From Buchnera aphidicola (Mindarus keteleerifoliae) (GTDB taxonomy: Bacteria > Pseudomonadota > Gammaproteobacteria > Enterobacterales > Enterobacteriaceae), in assembly GCF_039392895.1 (NCBI RefSeq), contig NZ_CP135027.1, positions 310,001 to 374,000 of the forward strand: a DNA stretch of 64,000 bases, given 5' to 3'. How positions within the stretch are numbered: the first letter of the stretch is position 1; every line of letters begins with the position of its first letter. The notes beneath the pieces are model-generated. The model saw nothing but the letters and a program-made list of their open reading frames with translations. It was not told the origin of the DNA and did not search any database. This document shows, piece by piece, positions 1-9,049 of this stretch. Both the position numbers and the translations under genes were made by a program.

Positions 1-1
1 A

Positions 2-97
2 TTTAAAAATAATCCTAAATCTCAATTAGAAGACTCTAATATTGTTAATAAATTTTATACTAAAAGAATATTCATTACCATTTCAAATATTTTTTAA
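2..97 (+). pseudogene. C-terminal remnant resembling a flagellar rod/hook protein (FlgG-like)
   Basis: An open frame enters from the left edge and stops at 95-97. Its residues resemble the conserved C-terminal helix of FlgG/FlgE-type axial proteins: a LEDSNI stretch, then VN-x3-T-x-R-x-F-x-I-x-S spacing, as in the family pattern VN-x3-T-x-R-x-Y-x-I-x-S. Compared with E. coli FlgG, several residues between the SNI and VN motifs are missing and about a dozen terminal residues are lost. It lies immediately upstream of flgH, where flgG sits in E. coli and Buchnera. I infer a truncated or decaying flgG. Only about 31 codons are visible, so the assignment is tentative. Confidence 0.4.
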
Positions 98-269
98 CAA
101 AACTTATTTTGCACAAAAATTTAATAGAAAATTAGTTAATAAAACAAAAAATGTGAATGATTAATTTTTTAATATAATATTTACAAATATGGAAAATTCG
201 TAATAATATATTATTATTAATTTAAAAAATACGTATAAATATACTATATAAAAATTTTTATATTTAAAA

Positions 270-979
270 ATGAAAAAAAAAATAATACTTAAAATTTTTT
301 TTACAATATTTTTATTATTTTTAATAATTTTTTTTTCTTTATTAAAAACATTAAAAAAAAAACACGATTTATTCCTGAAAAAAACATAATTTTTACTATC
401 GATTGTAAAAGAAAAAAATTTTTTTATTCTAAAAAAAATATTAATTTAATTAAAAATAATTTCTATTCAATTTTAAAAAATTGTCCGAAAGAATATTTTG
501 TTGGAGATCTATTGATCATGGTTTTACATGAAAATATTAAAATTGGAAAAAGTTCTACTCTAAATATTATAAAAAATAATAATCATTATACTAAATTAGG
601 AGCTTCTGGATTAAATATTTTTCTTAAAAATTTATTTAAAAAAAATCAAATTAATTTATATAAAAATAAAAAAATTAGAAAACTAAAAAATAAAAAATTA
701 TTTATTAATAATGTTTTTATAAACACATTAACAGTCACAATTAGCAAAATTTTATCCAATGGAAATTTTATTATTATAGGGGAAAAAAAAATTTTTATAA
801 ATAATCACAAAGAATATCTTCATGTTTCAGGAATTGTGGATCCTAAAAATATAAATAAGAAAAAAATCATTAATTCAGCTCAAGTAGCTAACTTAAATAT
901 TAAATATTTTAAATCTAAAAAAAAATATAGTAAAAAATACACTTGGTTTAAAAAATTTTTTTATTTTTTAAAAAAATAA
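270..979 (+). pseudogene. flgH: Flagellar L-ring protein FlgH, frameshifted in a poly(A) tract
   Basis: FlgH builds the outer-membrane L-ring of the flagellar basal body. ATG at 270 opens a hydrophobic N-terminal segment of about 20 residues, but the frame ends at TAA near 390. The second frame, entered at the A10 run 353-362, carries the conserved remainder: GDLLIMVLHENI, TLTVTI, NGNFIIIGEK, VSGIVDP and QVA, all matching E. coli FlgH in order. One extra A would join the halves into about 236 residues (E. coli FlgH 232). No lipobox cysteine is evident after the signal-like segment, which is unusual for this lipoprotein. It is either rescued by transcriptional slippage or recently inactivated. 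The neighbourhood looks eroded (truncated flgG-like tail before it, no flgI after it), so I favour decay. Confidence 0.8.
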
Positions 980-1590
980 AAATATATTCTGATGCTAATA
1001 AATTTAGAATAAAAAGATCTTGATTTTATTTACACTGATATACATTTTAATAATTTATACTACATAAACTATATCTATTTTAAATGTAAAAGAAAAGATT
1101 TAAACTTTATAAAAAATGATATTCTTTCTATATGATAGATTAATTAATTACATACCCTATGTTTAAAAAGATAAAGATATAAAATAATTTATCCTTTTTT
1201 AAGATATTTTAAAAAATAGAAATTTAAAATAAATTACTATAAATAAGAATAAAATGTTTTTTAAGAAAATGTTAAGTTTAAAAATAACTTTTTTTAGAAA
1301 TGAGTAAGTTGCTCATATCTTAATGTTTGATAAAAAACATTAATTTAAATATAAAATTTAAAAAATTTTCAATAAAATTGTTCTATTAAATTTTTAAAAA
1401 AAAATAATAAAATTGATATTTTTTATCAAGAAAAAACAAAATTAAAAATTATTTAATTTTAATAAAATTAATTCTAAAATGTTAAAAACTACTTTTTCAA
1501 GTAAGAAAAAAAACTTTTTTAAAAAAATAAATAATTTGTTTTTTAGAAGAAAATTAATATAAAACTATTAATAGTTTTATATTAATTTTT
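980..1590. other. Gene-free stretch between flgH and rne
   Basis: About 610 bases with stops in every frame. In E. coli and Buchnera flgI and further flagellar genes follow flgH. I looked for the conserved FlgI and FlgJ motifs on both strands and recognised none. It is probably the fully eroded site of those genes plus the 3' flank of rne, but no relic can be demonstrated by eye. Confidence 0.5.
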
Positions 1591-4479
1591 TTATTTTATA
1601 TTAATGTTTTCAGGTTTACACATAGGAGAATTAGAAATATTTTTTGCCATATGAACACCTGCTGCAGTTTTTTTTTGATTTTTTTTACGGATATTTTGAT
1701 TGGTTTTACTAGAAAATAAATTACTATCTTTAAATGAAAAAGATGCTTTTGTAACTGGAGAATTTGAATAATTTTTTTGTAAAAAAATATTTTTATATTT
1801 AGAAGAAAAATTCTTTTTTAAAACAGAAATTTTTTTATTTTTTTTGACTGATATTAAATCAACAACTTGATCTTTTTTATAAAAAAAATTTTTTTTATGC
1901 GAACATTTAACTGTTCTTTTAATATATTTAATATATTTTTTTATAAAAATTTTATAAAAATAAATACTTTTAATATTTAAAAAACTTAAATTTATTTCAA
2001 TTATTTTTTTATTTTTATCTTTCAAAAAAATGTTATGTACTTTAAGTAAAATATTGTTTTCTGAAAAAAAAGAAATAAAAGTTTTTCCCTTTATTTTTTT
2101 TAAAAAAACATTTTTTTTAAAAAATATTTTTTTTACATAAAAATATTGAATTAAAAAATTTTTATTTTTTTTTTCTTTATTGTTATTTTCAAGAAAAATG
2201 AAAAATTTATTTAGAACCCAAATAGGAAAATTATAATAAAAAAAATAAGAATCATAAAAAATATTATATAGTTGAAAACTAAAAAATATTTTTCTAAAAA
2301 TTTGGTATTCTGAAACATTCTGTAATTTATATCTTTTTACTGCATCTATATTTTTTTTAATAAGAAAAAAAAGTTCAGAGCATTTTTTTAAAAAAAAAGA
2401 ATTCTTATAAAATAAAGATTTTTTTTTTGTATTAATTCCAAATAAAAAATTTTTTTCTATTTTTTTAAAAATATTTTTATTATTTTTTTTTAAAAAAAAA
2501 TCATTTTTACAATTTTTATAAATTTTATTTTTTAAATTAACCAATTCTTTAGTTATAAAAAGAAAAAAATTTTCATTTCCAAAATATTTATTAACTTTAA
2601 CCAATTTTTCTTTATTACTAAAAAAACTTTTCTTTAAATTAAACTTACTTTTTTTATTTTGATTTGAATAAATTGGAATTACTTTTTTAACAATTTCTGT
2701 CTTAAAGTTATTTTTTCTCAGCACGCACTTTTGTGATCTATTAATTATATTAGTAGTGCTAAAAACAGAATAACCTATATATGATACTAAATCTTTTTTT
2801 ACTTTGTTTTTTGAATTCATTTCCTTGGTATTTTTTTTATAAAAATTAAAGGAATTTTTTTTTAATTCATTATTAACTAATATAGATTTTCTGAAATTTG
2901 AAAATTCATTTTGTTTTTTCTCGACATTTTTTATTTGTAAAGCATTTAAGAAATTAATGCGATGAAAATTTGGTAAATGATAACTAGTTGATTTTATTTT
3001 TTCTCCTTTTCTAATTCTTAATACTGAATAATTAGGAGTTTTCATTTTATTATTAGGAATAATAATTATTTTTCCTGAAAATTGACGTTTTTCTATTGAA
3101 TTAACAGCTGCTCTTTTTTCATTTAATAAATAACAAGCAATTTCTATAGGAACAATAGCATGAATTTCACATGTGTTTTCTTTCAATGATTCTTCTTCAA
3201 TAATTCTTAAAATAGATAAAGATAACGACTCATTATCTCTAATAGTACCAGTTCCTGTACATCTAGGACAAATATGATGAGTAGATTCTTTTAATGAAGA
3301 ACTTATACGTTGCCTAGACATCTCTAATAAACCAAATTTAGAAATAGATCCTATCTGAATGCGAGCTCTATCATGAGATGCTAACTCTCTTAATTTATTT
3401 TCAATTTTCTTTTGATTTTTTAATACTAACATATCGATAAAATCAATTACTATTAGTCCTCCTAAATCTCTTAATCTCAACTGTCTAACTATTTCTTCAA
3501 CAGCTTCAATATTAGTATGAAATGCTGTTTCTTCAATATCTGTTCCTTTTGTAGAACGAGAAGAATTAATATCAATTGCTGTCAATGCTTCAGTAGTATC
3601 AATCACAATTGATCCTCCTGAAGATAATCGAACCTCTCTTTGAAAAGCTGAACTAATTTGTGATTCTATTTGATAATAACTAAATAAAGGAACATCCCCG
3701 GTATATAATTTAATTTTATTTTTAAAATCAGGCCTTCCTAAAAAACTAATATGTTGTCTAGCAACATCAACTACATTGGGATTGTCAATGACTATCTCTC
3801 CTATCTCTTGACATAAATGATCTCTAAATGCCCTCACCATTATATTACTTTCTTGATGGATTAAAAAAGGAGCAGATTTATTTTTCGAAGATTTAATGAT
3901 AGCATCCCAATGTTTCATTCTAATACTTAAATCCCACTGTAATAATTCTAAAGATTTTCCTAATCCAGCTGTTCTGATGATTAATCCCATATTTTTAGGC
4001 AAATTCAATAAAGATATTAATTTCTTCATTTCTATTCTATTAGAACCTTCAATTCTTCTAGAAATTCCAGTTATATTAGGATTATTTGGCATTAATACCA
4101 AATAACTTCCTGCTAAACTGATAAAGGTTGTTAAAGCAGCGCCTTTGTTTCCTCTTTCTTCTTTAGTAATTTGAACGATTATTTCTTGTCCTTCTCTTAA
4201 TAAATCTTTAATATGTGAATTAGCAGAAAAAGAAGTATTAGAAAGAAAATAATCCTTAGAAACTTCTTTAAAAGGTAAAAAACCATGTTTTTTTGAACCA
4301 TAATCTATAAAAACTGCTTCTAAACTAGGTTCAATTCTAGTAATTTTCCCTTTGTAAATACAGGATTTTTTTTGTTCATGACCGAAATGTTCTATATCAA
4401 GATCATATAATCGCTGACCATCGACAAGTGCAACTCTCAGTTCTTCTTGTTGAGTAGCGTTAATTAACATTCTTTTCAT
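1591..4479 (-). CDS. rne: Ribonuclease E
   Basis: Essential endoribonuclease for mRNA decay and for rRNA and tRNA maturation. Its N-terminal half is very close to E. coli RNase E with essentially colinear numbering: an S1 domain around residues 35-125, the 5' sensor/RNase H-like region, catalytic aspartates in AIDINS (about 303) and IDFIDM (about 346), and the CPRC zinc-link near 404. After about residue 520 the protein becomes Lys/Asn/Phe-rich and poorly conserved (962 residues against 1061), and the RhlB and enolase sites are not recognisable. The last 55 residues again resemble E. coli's C-terminal PNPase-binding microdomain (SPVTKA, then AAGVHMAKN). The start MKRMLINATQQEELR matches the family exactly. 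The gene is divergent from rluC, as in E. coli. Confidence 0.98.
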   Translation of the reverse strand: MKRMLINATQQEELRVALVDGQRLYDLDIEHFGHEQKKSCIYKGKITRIEPSLEAVFIDYGSKKHGFLPFKEVSKDYFLSNTSFSANSHIKDLLREGQEIIVQITKEERGNKGAALTTFISLAGSYLVLMPNNPNITGISRRIEGSNRIEMKKLISLLNLPKNMGLIIRTAGLGKSLELLQWDLSIRMKHWDAIIKSSKNKSAPFLIHQESNIMVRAFRDHLCQEIGEIVIDNPNVVDVARQHISFLGRPDFKNKIKLYTGDVPLFSYYQIESQISSAFQREVRLSSGGSIVIDTTEALTAIDINSSRSTKGTDIEETAFHTNIEAVEEIVRQLRLRDLGGLIVIDFIDMLVLKNQKKIENKLRELASHDRARIQIGSISKFGLLEMSRQRISSSLKESTHHICPRCTGTGTIRDNESLSLSILRIIEEESLKENTCEIHAIVPIEIACYLLNEKRAAVNSIEKRQFSGKIIIIPNNKMKTPNYSVLRIRKGEKIKSTSYHLPNFHRINFLNALQIKNVEKKQNEFSNFRKSILVNNELKKNSFNFYKKNTKEMNSKNKVKKDLVSYIGYSVFSTTNIINRSQKCVLRKNNFKTEIVKKVIPIYSNQNKKSKFNLKKSFFSNKEKLVKVNKYFGNENFFLFITKELVNLKNKIYKNCKNDFFLKKNNKNIFKKIEKNFLFGINTKKKSLFYKNSFFLKKCSELFFLIKKNIDAVKRYKLQNVSEYQIFRKIFFSFQLYNIFYDSYFFYYNFPIWVLNKFFIFLENNNKEKKNKNFLIQYFYVKKIFFKKNVFLKKIKGKTFISFFSENNILLKVHNIFLKDKNKKIIEINLSFLNIKSIYFYKIFIKKYIKYIKRTVKCSHKKNFFYKKDQVVDLISVKKNKKISVLKKNFSSKYKNIFLQKNYSNSPVTKASFSFKDSNLFSSKTNQNIRKKNQKKTAAGVHMAKNISNSPMCKPENINIK

Positions 4480-4940
4480 TAAAAATCTCTTGTTTTATAT
4501 ATAATTTAAAAGTTTTTTAAATTATATTTAAATTAAAGTGAAAATGTGAATATATTTGTACAAAATGTCTTTATATTCAAAAAAAAAGTAAAAAATTCAT
4601 TTTTTAAATGTTTTTAATATTTCATTGATTATTTTCTAAAGTTAGAAATATAATTTTTTACGTTTAATGAATTAAAAAAAAATAACAACTATTAATAAAA
4701 AAAATTACAATAATCAATTGCTTTTTAATAACTAATTTTTAACTTTAAAAAATTATTTTCTATGTAAAATACGAAAAATATTTTCATGCTCTTTACCTAA
4801 AAAATAATAAAACTACTTATTAACATTTTAAACAATTTTTTTTAAATAACATATTTATATTTTTATAATACATAAAACATATTAAAATAATTGCAATTGT
4901 CCTAAGTTTTTTAAAATATATATAAATATTTAGAGGAAAA
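4480..4940. other. Divergent rne-rluC intergenic region
   Basis: Gene-free spacer of 461 bases holding the promoters and 5' leaders of the divergent genes. In E. coli the long rne 5' leader mediates autoregulation by RNase E cleavage. The length here would allow a similar leader, but I see no hairpin that I can align with the E. coli one. An AGAGGA ribosome binding site precedes rluC at about 4931. Confidence 0.45.
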
Positions 4941-5891
4941 ATGAAAAAAAATATCGTACCTATACAAACAATACTTATATCAAAAAATATGATAGAACAA
5001 AGAATTGATAATTTTTTAATTAAAAAAATTAAGAAAATTCCTAAAAGTTTTATTTATAAAATTATACGAAAAGGAAAAGTAAAAATTAACGAAAAAAAAA
5101 TCCTTCCCAAATATAAATTAAAAATTGGAGATGTAATTAAAATTCCTTCAATGAAAATGGAGAAAAAAAATGAAAATTCTATTTCAATTGAAAAAATGAG
5201 AGAAATCTTTAATTTAAAAGGAAAAATTTTATACGAAGATAATTTTCTTTTAATTATTAATAAACCTTCAGGAATAGCAGTACATGGAGGCACCGGATTA
5301 CGTTTTGGAATTATAGAAAATCTTCGATTACTATATCCTAATTATTCTTATTTAGAATTAGTTCATCGAATCGACAAGCTTACTTCAGGAGTCTTAATGA
5401 TAGCTAAAAAAAGATCTACTCTTCGTAATTTACATAAACAAATAAGAGAAAAAAAAATAAAAAAACAATACTTAGCATTAGTTCACGGACATTGGAAAAA
5501 ATATAAATCTATCATATCCGTTCCATTACAAAAGAAAAAGAATAAAAATGTAAAAAATCCAGTTTTTGTACATAAACAAGGAAAAATTTCAGAAACAAAA
5601 TTTCAAGTAAAAAAATATTATAAAAATTGCACCTTAATGATAATAACACCAAAAACAGGAAGAACCCATCAAATTAGAGTACATTCTGCCCATGCTGGAC
5701 ATCCTATTATTTTTGATGAATGTTATGGAAAACCCGAATTAGATAAAAATTTTTTGTTTCTAAATGAAAAAAAAAGTTTATTTCTTCATGCTAAAAAAGT
5801 TTGTTTTTTGCATCCTAATATTAAAAAAAAACTTTTTATCTCAGCTCCTATTGAAAAACGCTTTCAATCAAGTTTATTAAAACTTATTTAA
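4941..5891 (+). CDS. rluC: 23S rRNA pseudouridine synthase RluC
   Basis: Converts uridines 955, 2504 and 2580 of 23S rRNA to pseudouridine (E. coli numbering). An N-terminal S4 RNA-binding domain (about residues 20-75) is followed by the RluA-type catalytic domain. The signature HRIDKLTSGV carries the catalytic aspartate at residue 145, and TGRTHQIRVH is the second conserved motif. At 316 residues it is near the E. coli length (319), and it aligns throughout with RluC rather than RluA or RluD. The start follows an AGAGGA ribosome binding site. It is divergent from rne and followed by rpmF, as in E. coli apart from lost intervening genes. Confidence 0.96.
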   Translation: MKKNIVPIQTILISKNMIEQRIDNFLIKKIKKIPKSFIYKIIRKGKVKINEKKILPKYKLKIGDVIKIPSMKMEKKNENSISIEKMREIFNLKGKILYEDNFLLIINKPSGIAVHGGTGLRFGIIENLRLLYPNYSYLELVHRIDKLTSGVLMIAKKRSTLRNLHKQIREKKIKKQYLALVHGHWKKYKSIISVPLQKKKNKNVKNPVFVHKQGKISETKFQVKKYYKNCTLMIITPKTGRTHQIRVHSAHAGHPIIFDECYGKPELDKNFLFLNEKKSLFLHAKKVCFLHPNIKKKLFISAPIEKRFQSSLLKLI

Positions 5892-6087
5892 CTAAATTTA
5901 AAATTAACCATTTAATTTTTTTATCAAAATAAAAATATATCTTTTGTTCAAAACATTGTATAAAATTAGATATTTTATTATTTTAAAGATATTAACTGTA
6001 TTTTATCATATAAAAATAATAAATAGCTATTTATAGAAAAATATTTTATTATTAAGATAATATTTAAACCTTTTAAAGGAAAAAATT

Positions 6088-6267
6088 ATGGCAGTTCAAA
6101 AAAATAAACCTTCTAGATCAAAAAGAGGAATGAGAAGATCTCACGATTCATTGAAAGATAATTGTATTTCCGTAGATAAAACATCTGGAGAACATCATTT
6201 GAGACATAACATAACTAAAAATGGTTTTTATAAGGGGAAAAAAATAATTTTTAACAAAAAAAAATAA
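6088..6267 (+). CDS. rpmF: 50S ribosomal protein L32
   Basis: Small basic ribosomal protein of 59 residues. It begins [20 protein letters not shown], the invariant L32 N-terminus, and contains the SGEHHLRH segment found in gammaproteobacterial L32. The ATG has an AAAGGA ribosome binding site seven bases upstream. In E. coli rpmF is followed by plsX-fabH-fabD-fabG-acpP. Here it is followed directly by fabD, so plsX and fabH are absent from this locus. Confidence 0.97.
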   Translation: MAVQKNKPSRSKRGMRRSHDSLKDNCISVDKTSGEHHLRHNITKNGFYKGKKIIFNKKK

Positions 6268-6401
6268 TATTTGTTATTTTTCATAAATATAAAAAATAAT
6301 TATTAATAAAATTTAATTATTTATACGTATGAATGTTTCAAACATTCAAAAAACTTTAATTTTAAAAAAAATATTTTTTATATTAATTTAAAGGAATTTT
6401 T

Positions 6402-7326
6402 ATGAATAAATATGCTATGATTTTTTCAGGACATGGTGCTTATTCTAGTTACATGCCGGAAATTTTTAAAAAAAATAACCCAATAATTAAAAAAACATTT
6501 GATTTAGCTTCTTCTTGTATTAAATATAATCTGTGGAAAGGCTTAAATAATAACGAAATTTCAAATCAAAAAAATCAAAAATATTTACAACCTTTATTGC
6601 TAACTATTTCAGTAACTCTATTTAAATTATGGATAAAAAAAAAATTTTCCTATTCTTGCAGCAGGACATAGTTTAGGAGAATATTCTGCTTTAGTTTGTT
6701 CTGGAGTAATAAATTTTACTAATGCTCTTAAATTAATTAGATTACGATCTTTTCTTATGTATAAAATAACTAAAAAATATCCAAGTGCAACACAAGCTAT
6801 AATAGGATTAGATAAAAAAATTATAATAAATCTTTGCTTAAACCTTTCTAAAAATAAAATTGTTTCACCAATAGCTTTTAATTCAAACAACCAAACTATT
6901 GTTTCTGGAGATAAAAAACTAGTAAAAAAAATAGTTTTTTTATGTAAAAAACTAGGTGCGAAAAGAACAATTAATTTAAACATCAATATTCCTTTACATT
7001 CCTTACATATGAAAAAAATTTCAACAAAAATGTTCTTAGCTTTAAAAAAAATAACTTTTAATGTTCCTACTTTTCCAATTATAAATAACGTAGATGTAAA
7101 ATGTGAATTTTCTTCAAAAAATATTAAGGATGCTTTGATTCGTCAGTTGTATAATCCTGTAAGGTGGGATGAAATCATGAAATTAATTATTTCCTATAAA
7201 ATAAAAAACATAATAGAAATTGGCCCGGGAAAAATACTGAGCAATATAAATCAAGAATTTAAAGAAATACAATCAATCTCTCTATATAAAAATAAAAACT
7301 TTTTTTCGAATATAGGAAATAAATAA
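6402..7326 (+). CDS. fabD: Malonyl-CoA:ACP transacylase FabD, frameshifted in a poly(A) tract
   Basis: Transfers malonyl groups from CoA to acyl carrier protein for fatty-acid elongation. The first frame (6402-6671) covers the N-terminal quarter. From the A10 run at 6635-6644 homology continues in the next frame with the nucleophile motif AAGHSLGEYSALV, the IPLHSLHM segment with the second catalytic residue (His), INNVDVKCE, and QLYNPVRW, all matching E. coli FabD. Removing one A (or adding two) would give about 307 residues, the normal length (309). The N-terminal GQG oxyanion motif reads SGHGAY, a Gln-to-His change at a usually invariant site. An AAAGGA ribosome binding site precedes the ATG. 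Nine bases separate it from fabG. It may be rescued by slippage or newly decaying. Confidence 0.9.
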
Positions 7327-7335
7327 CAAAAAATT

Positions 7336-8062
7336 ATGAATAAAAAAATTGTTCTAATTACAGGTGCTACTAAAGGAATTGGAAAATCAATCGCAAAAGA
7401 ATTTATAAAAAAAAAAATTTAGTAATTGGAATATGTTCTTCGAACAAAAATAAAAAAACAATGGAAAAATATTTAAAAAAAAATGGAATTGCAATTGTAT
7501 GTGATATTAAAGATTCTATTTTATTAAAAAAATGTATTGAAGATATAAACAAAAATTTTAATTCAATCGACATATTAATAAATAATGCAGGAATAACTCA
7601 AAACAAATTAATTTTTAATACTAGTTTGTCAGAATGGTCTTCTATTCTATCAACTAATTTAACATCTGCATTTATTTTATCTAAATCGGTACTACCAAAC
7701 ATGATAAAAAAAAAAATGGTAGAATTATTACAATAGGTTCTATAATAGGACAAATAGGAAATTTAGGACAAACCTGTTATGCTGCTTCTAAATCAGCATT
7801 AACTGGATTTAATAAATCTTTAGCTTTGGAAGTTGCTAGATTTGGAATTACTGTAAATTTAATATTTCCAGGTTTTATAAAAACAAAAATGACTGCTAAT
7901 TTAAGTGAATCTATGTTAAAAAAGTACTTATTTGAAATACCTGTTCGAAAATTTGGAACACCTTCAGATATTGCTAATGCAGTCTTATTTTTAGCTTCAG
8001 AAAAATCGTCATACATAACTGGACAAACACTTCATGTAAATGGAGGAATGTATATGATATAA
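7336..8062 (+). CDS. fabG: 3-oxoacyl-ACP reductase FabG with two poly(A) frameshifts
   Basis: NADPH-dependent reductase of the fatty-acid elongation cycle, short-chain dehydrogenase family. Three consecutive frames carry one conserved protein. Frame one holds the nucleotide-binding motif TGATKGIG. After the A11 run at 7407-7417, frame two holds the NNAG motif. After the A11 run at 7706-7716, frame three holds GSIIG with the catalytic Ser, CYAASKSAL with the YxxxK pair, and the end LHVNGGMYMI. One added A at each run gives about 242 residues, against 244 in E. coli. Conservation outside the two runs is excellent, with no other stops. Loss of a gene usually needed for membrane synthesis would be surprising, so poly(A) slippage is a plausible rescue, but this is inference. 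Confidence 0.9.
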
Positions 8063-8094
8063 TCACTCTAAAATAATTTTAAAAAAGTAATTAT

Positions 8095-8340
8095 ATGTTT
8101 AATATTGAAAAGAGAATTAAAAATATTATATCTATACAATTAGACAAAAAAAAAGAAAAGTTAAAACCATTTACTAGATTTGTAGAAGATCTTGGAGCTG
8201 ATTCTTTAGATATGATTGAACTTTTTATGTCTTTAGAAGAAGAATTTAATGTTCATATTCCTGATGAAGATATGGAAAAAATAATTGATATACAATCAGC
8301 TTCATTATATATCCAAAAAAAATGTAAAAAAAATATTTAA
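8095..8340 (+). CDS. acpP: Acyl carrier protein
   Basis: Carries growing acyl chains on a 4'-phosphopantetheine arm. The 81-residue acidic protein has the attachment site DLGADSLDMIEL with the modified serine at residue 37, followed by EEEFNVHIPDED, as in E. coli ACP. The C-terminus is more basic than usual (KKCKKNI). It lies 32 bases after fabG, preserving the fabD-fabG-acpP order. Unlike its two upstream neighbours it is uninterrupted. Confidence 0.97.
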   Translation: MFNIEKRIKNIISIQLDKKKEKLKPFTRFVEDLGADSLDMIELFMSLEEEFNVHIPDEDMEKIIDIQSASLYIQKKCKKNI

Positions 8341-8415
8341 GTTTTATAAACTATAGGTCTATTAAAAATACAAAAAATTTTTTAAATAAATTTATATTTA
8401 AAAATCGGAAAAATT

Positions 8416-9048
8416 ATGATAAAAGGAAAATTTATTGTTCTTGAAGGAATAGAAGGATCTGGAAAAACTCTAGCATGTCAAATAGTATTAAAAACTTTAA
8501 AAAAACATAATATTAAAAATATTAAATTAGTTAAAGAACCAGGGAGTACCTACTTAGGAGAAAAAATTAGGAAAATAATAAAAAATTATAATAACAAACA
8601 AAATTTAAACAATAGTGCTGAACTTTTATTATTTTATGCTGCAAGAATACAGCTTGTAGAAAGTATTATTAAACCTGCTTTAAATAAAGGAATTTGGGTG
8701 ATCAGTGATCGATATCAATTATCTTCTTTTGCCTATCAAGGTGGAGGATACAATATACCTTTAAAAAAAATTAAAATATTAAAAACCATGTTTTTAAAAA
8801 AAATTGATCCAGATCTTACTTTTTACCTCGATGTTTTTCCAAAAGTTGGATTAAAAAGAGCTTCTAGAAGAAGTTCTTTAGATCGAATTGAAAAAAATTC
8901 AATAAATTTTTTTAATAAAATTAGAAACACTTACTTAAATATAATTTCTAAAGAAAAAAAAATAATAAAAATTAACGCTAATCAAAAAAAAGATCTAGTT
9001 AAAAAATCTATAAAAAATGAACTTTATATTTGGTTAAAAAGTAACTAA
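8416..9048 (+). CDS. tmk: Thymidylate kinase
   Basis: Phosphorylates dTMP to dTDP. The P-loop GIEGSGKT lies at residues 11-18, followed by KEPGST, the DRYQLSSFAYQGGG substrate region and LDRIE in the lid. Its 210 residues match the E. coli enzyme (213). It is followed after one base by holB, the same pairing as in E. coli tmk-holB, and the two are probably translationally coupled. Confidence 0.96.
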   Translation: MIKGKFIVLEGIEGSGKTLACQIVLKTLKKHNIKNIKLVKEPGSTYLGEKIRKIIKNYNNKQNLNNSAELLLFYAARIQLVESIIKPALNKGIWVISDRYQLSSFAYQGGGYNIPLKKIKILKTMFLKKIDPDLTFYLDVFPKVGLKRASRRSSLDRIEKNSINFFNKIRNTYLNIISKEKKIIKINANQKKDLVKKSIKNELYIWLKSN

Positions 9049-9049
9049 T

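Noticed and set aside
980-1590. Possible flgI or flgJ remnants
   Set aside because: No conserved FlgI or FlgJ motif could be aligned by eye on either strand, so no relic was claimed.
6627-6986. Minus-strand open frame of about 119 codons within fabD
   Set aside because: It is the antisense of the conserved FabD second frame, has no ribosome binding site, and resembles nothing known; long antisense frames are expected in A+T-rich coding DNA.
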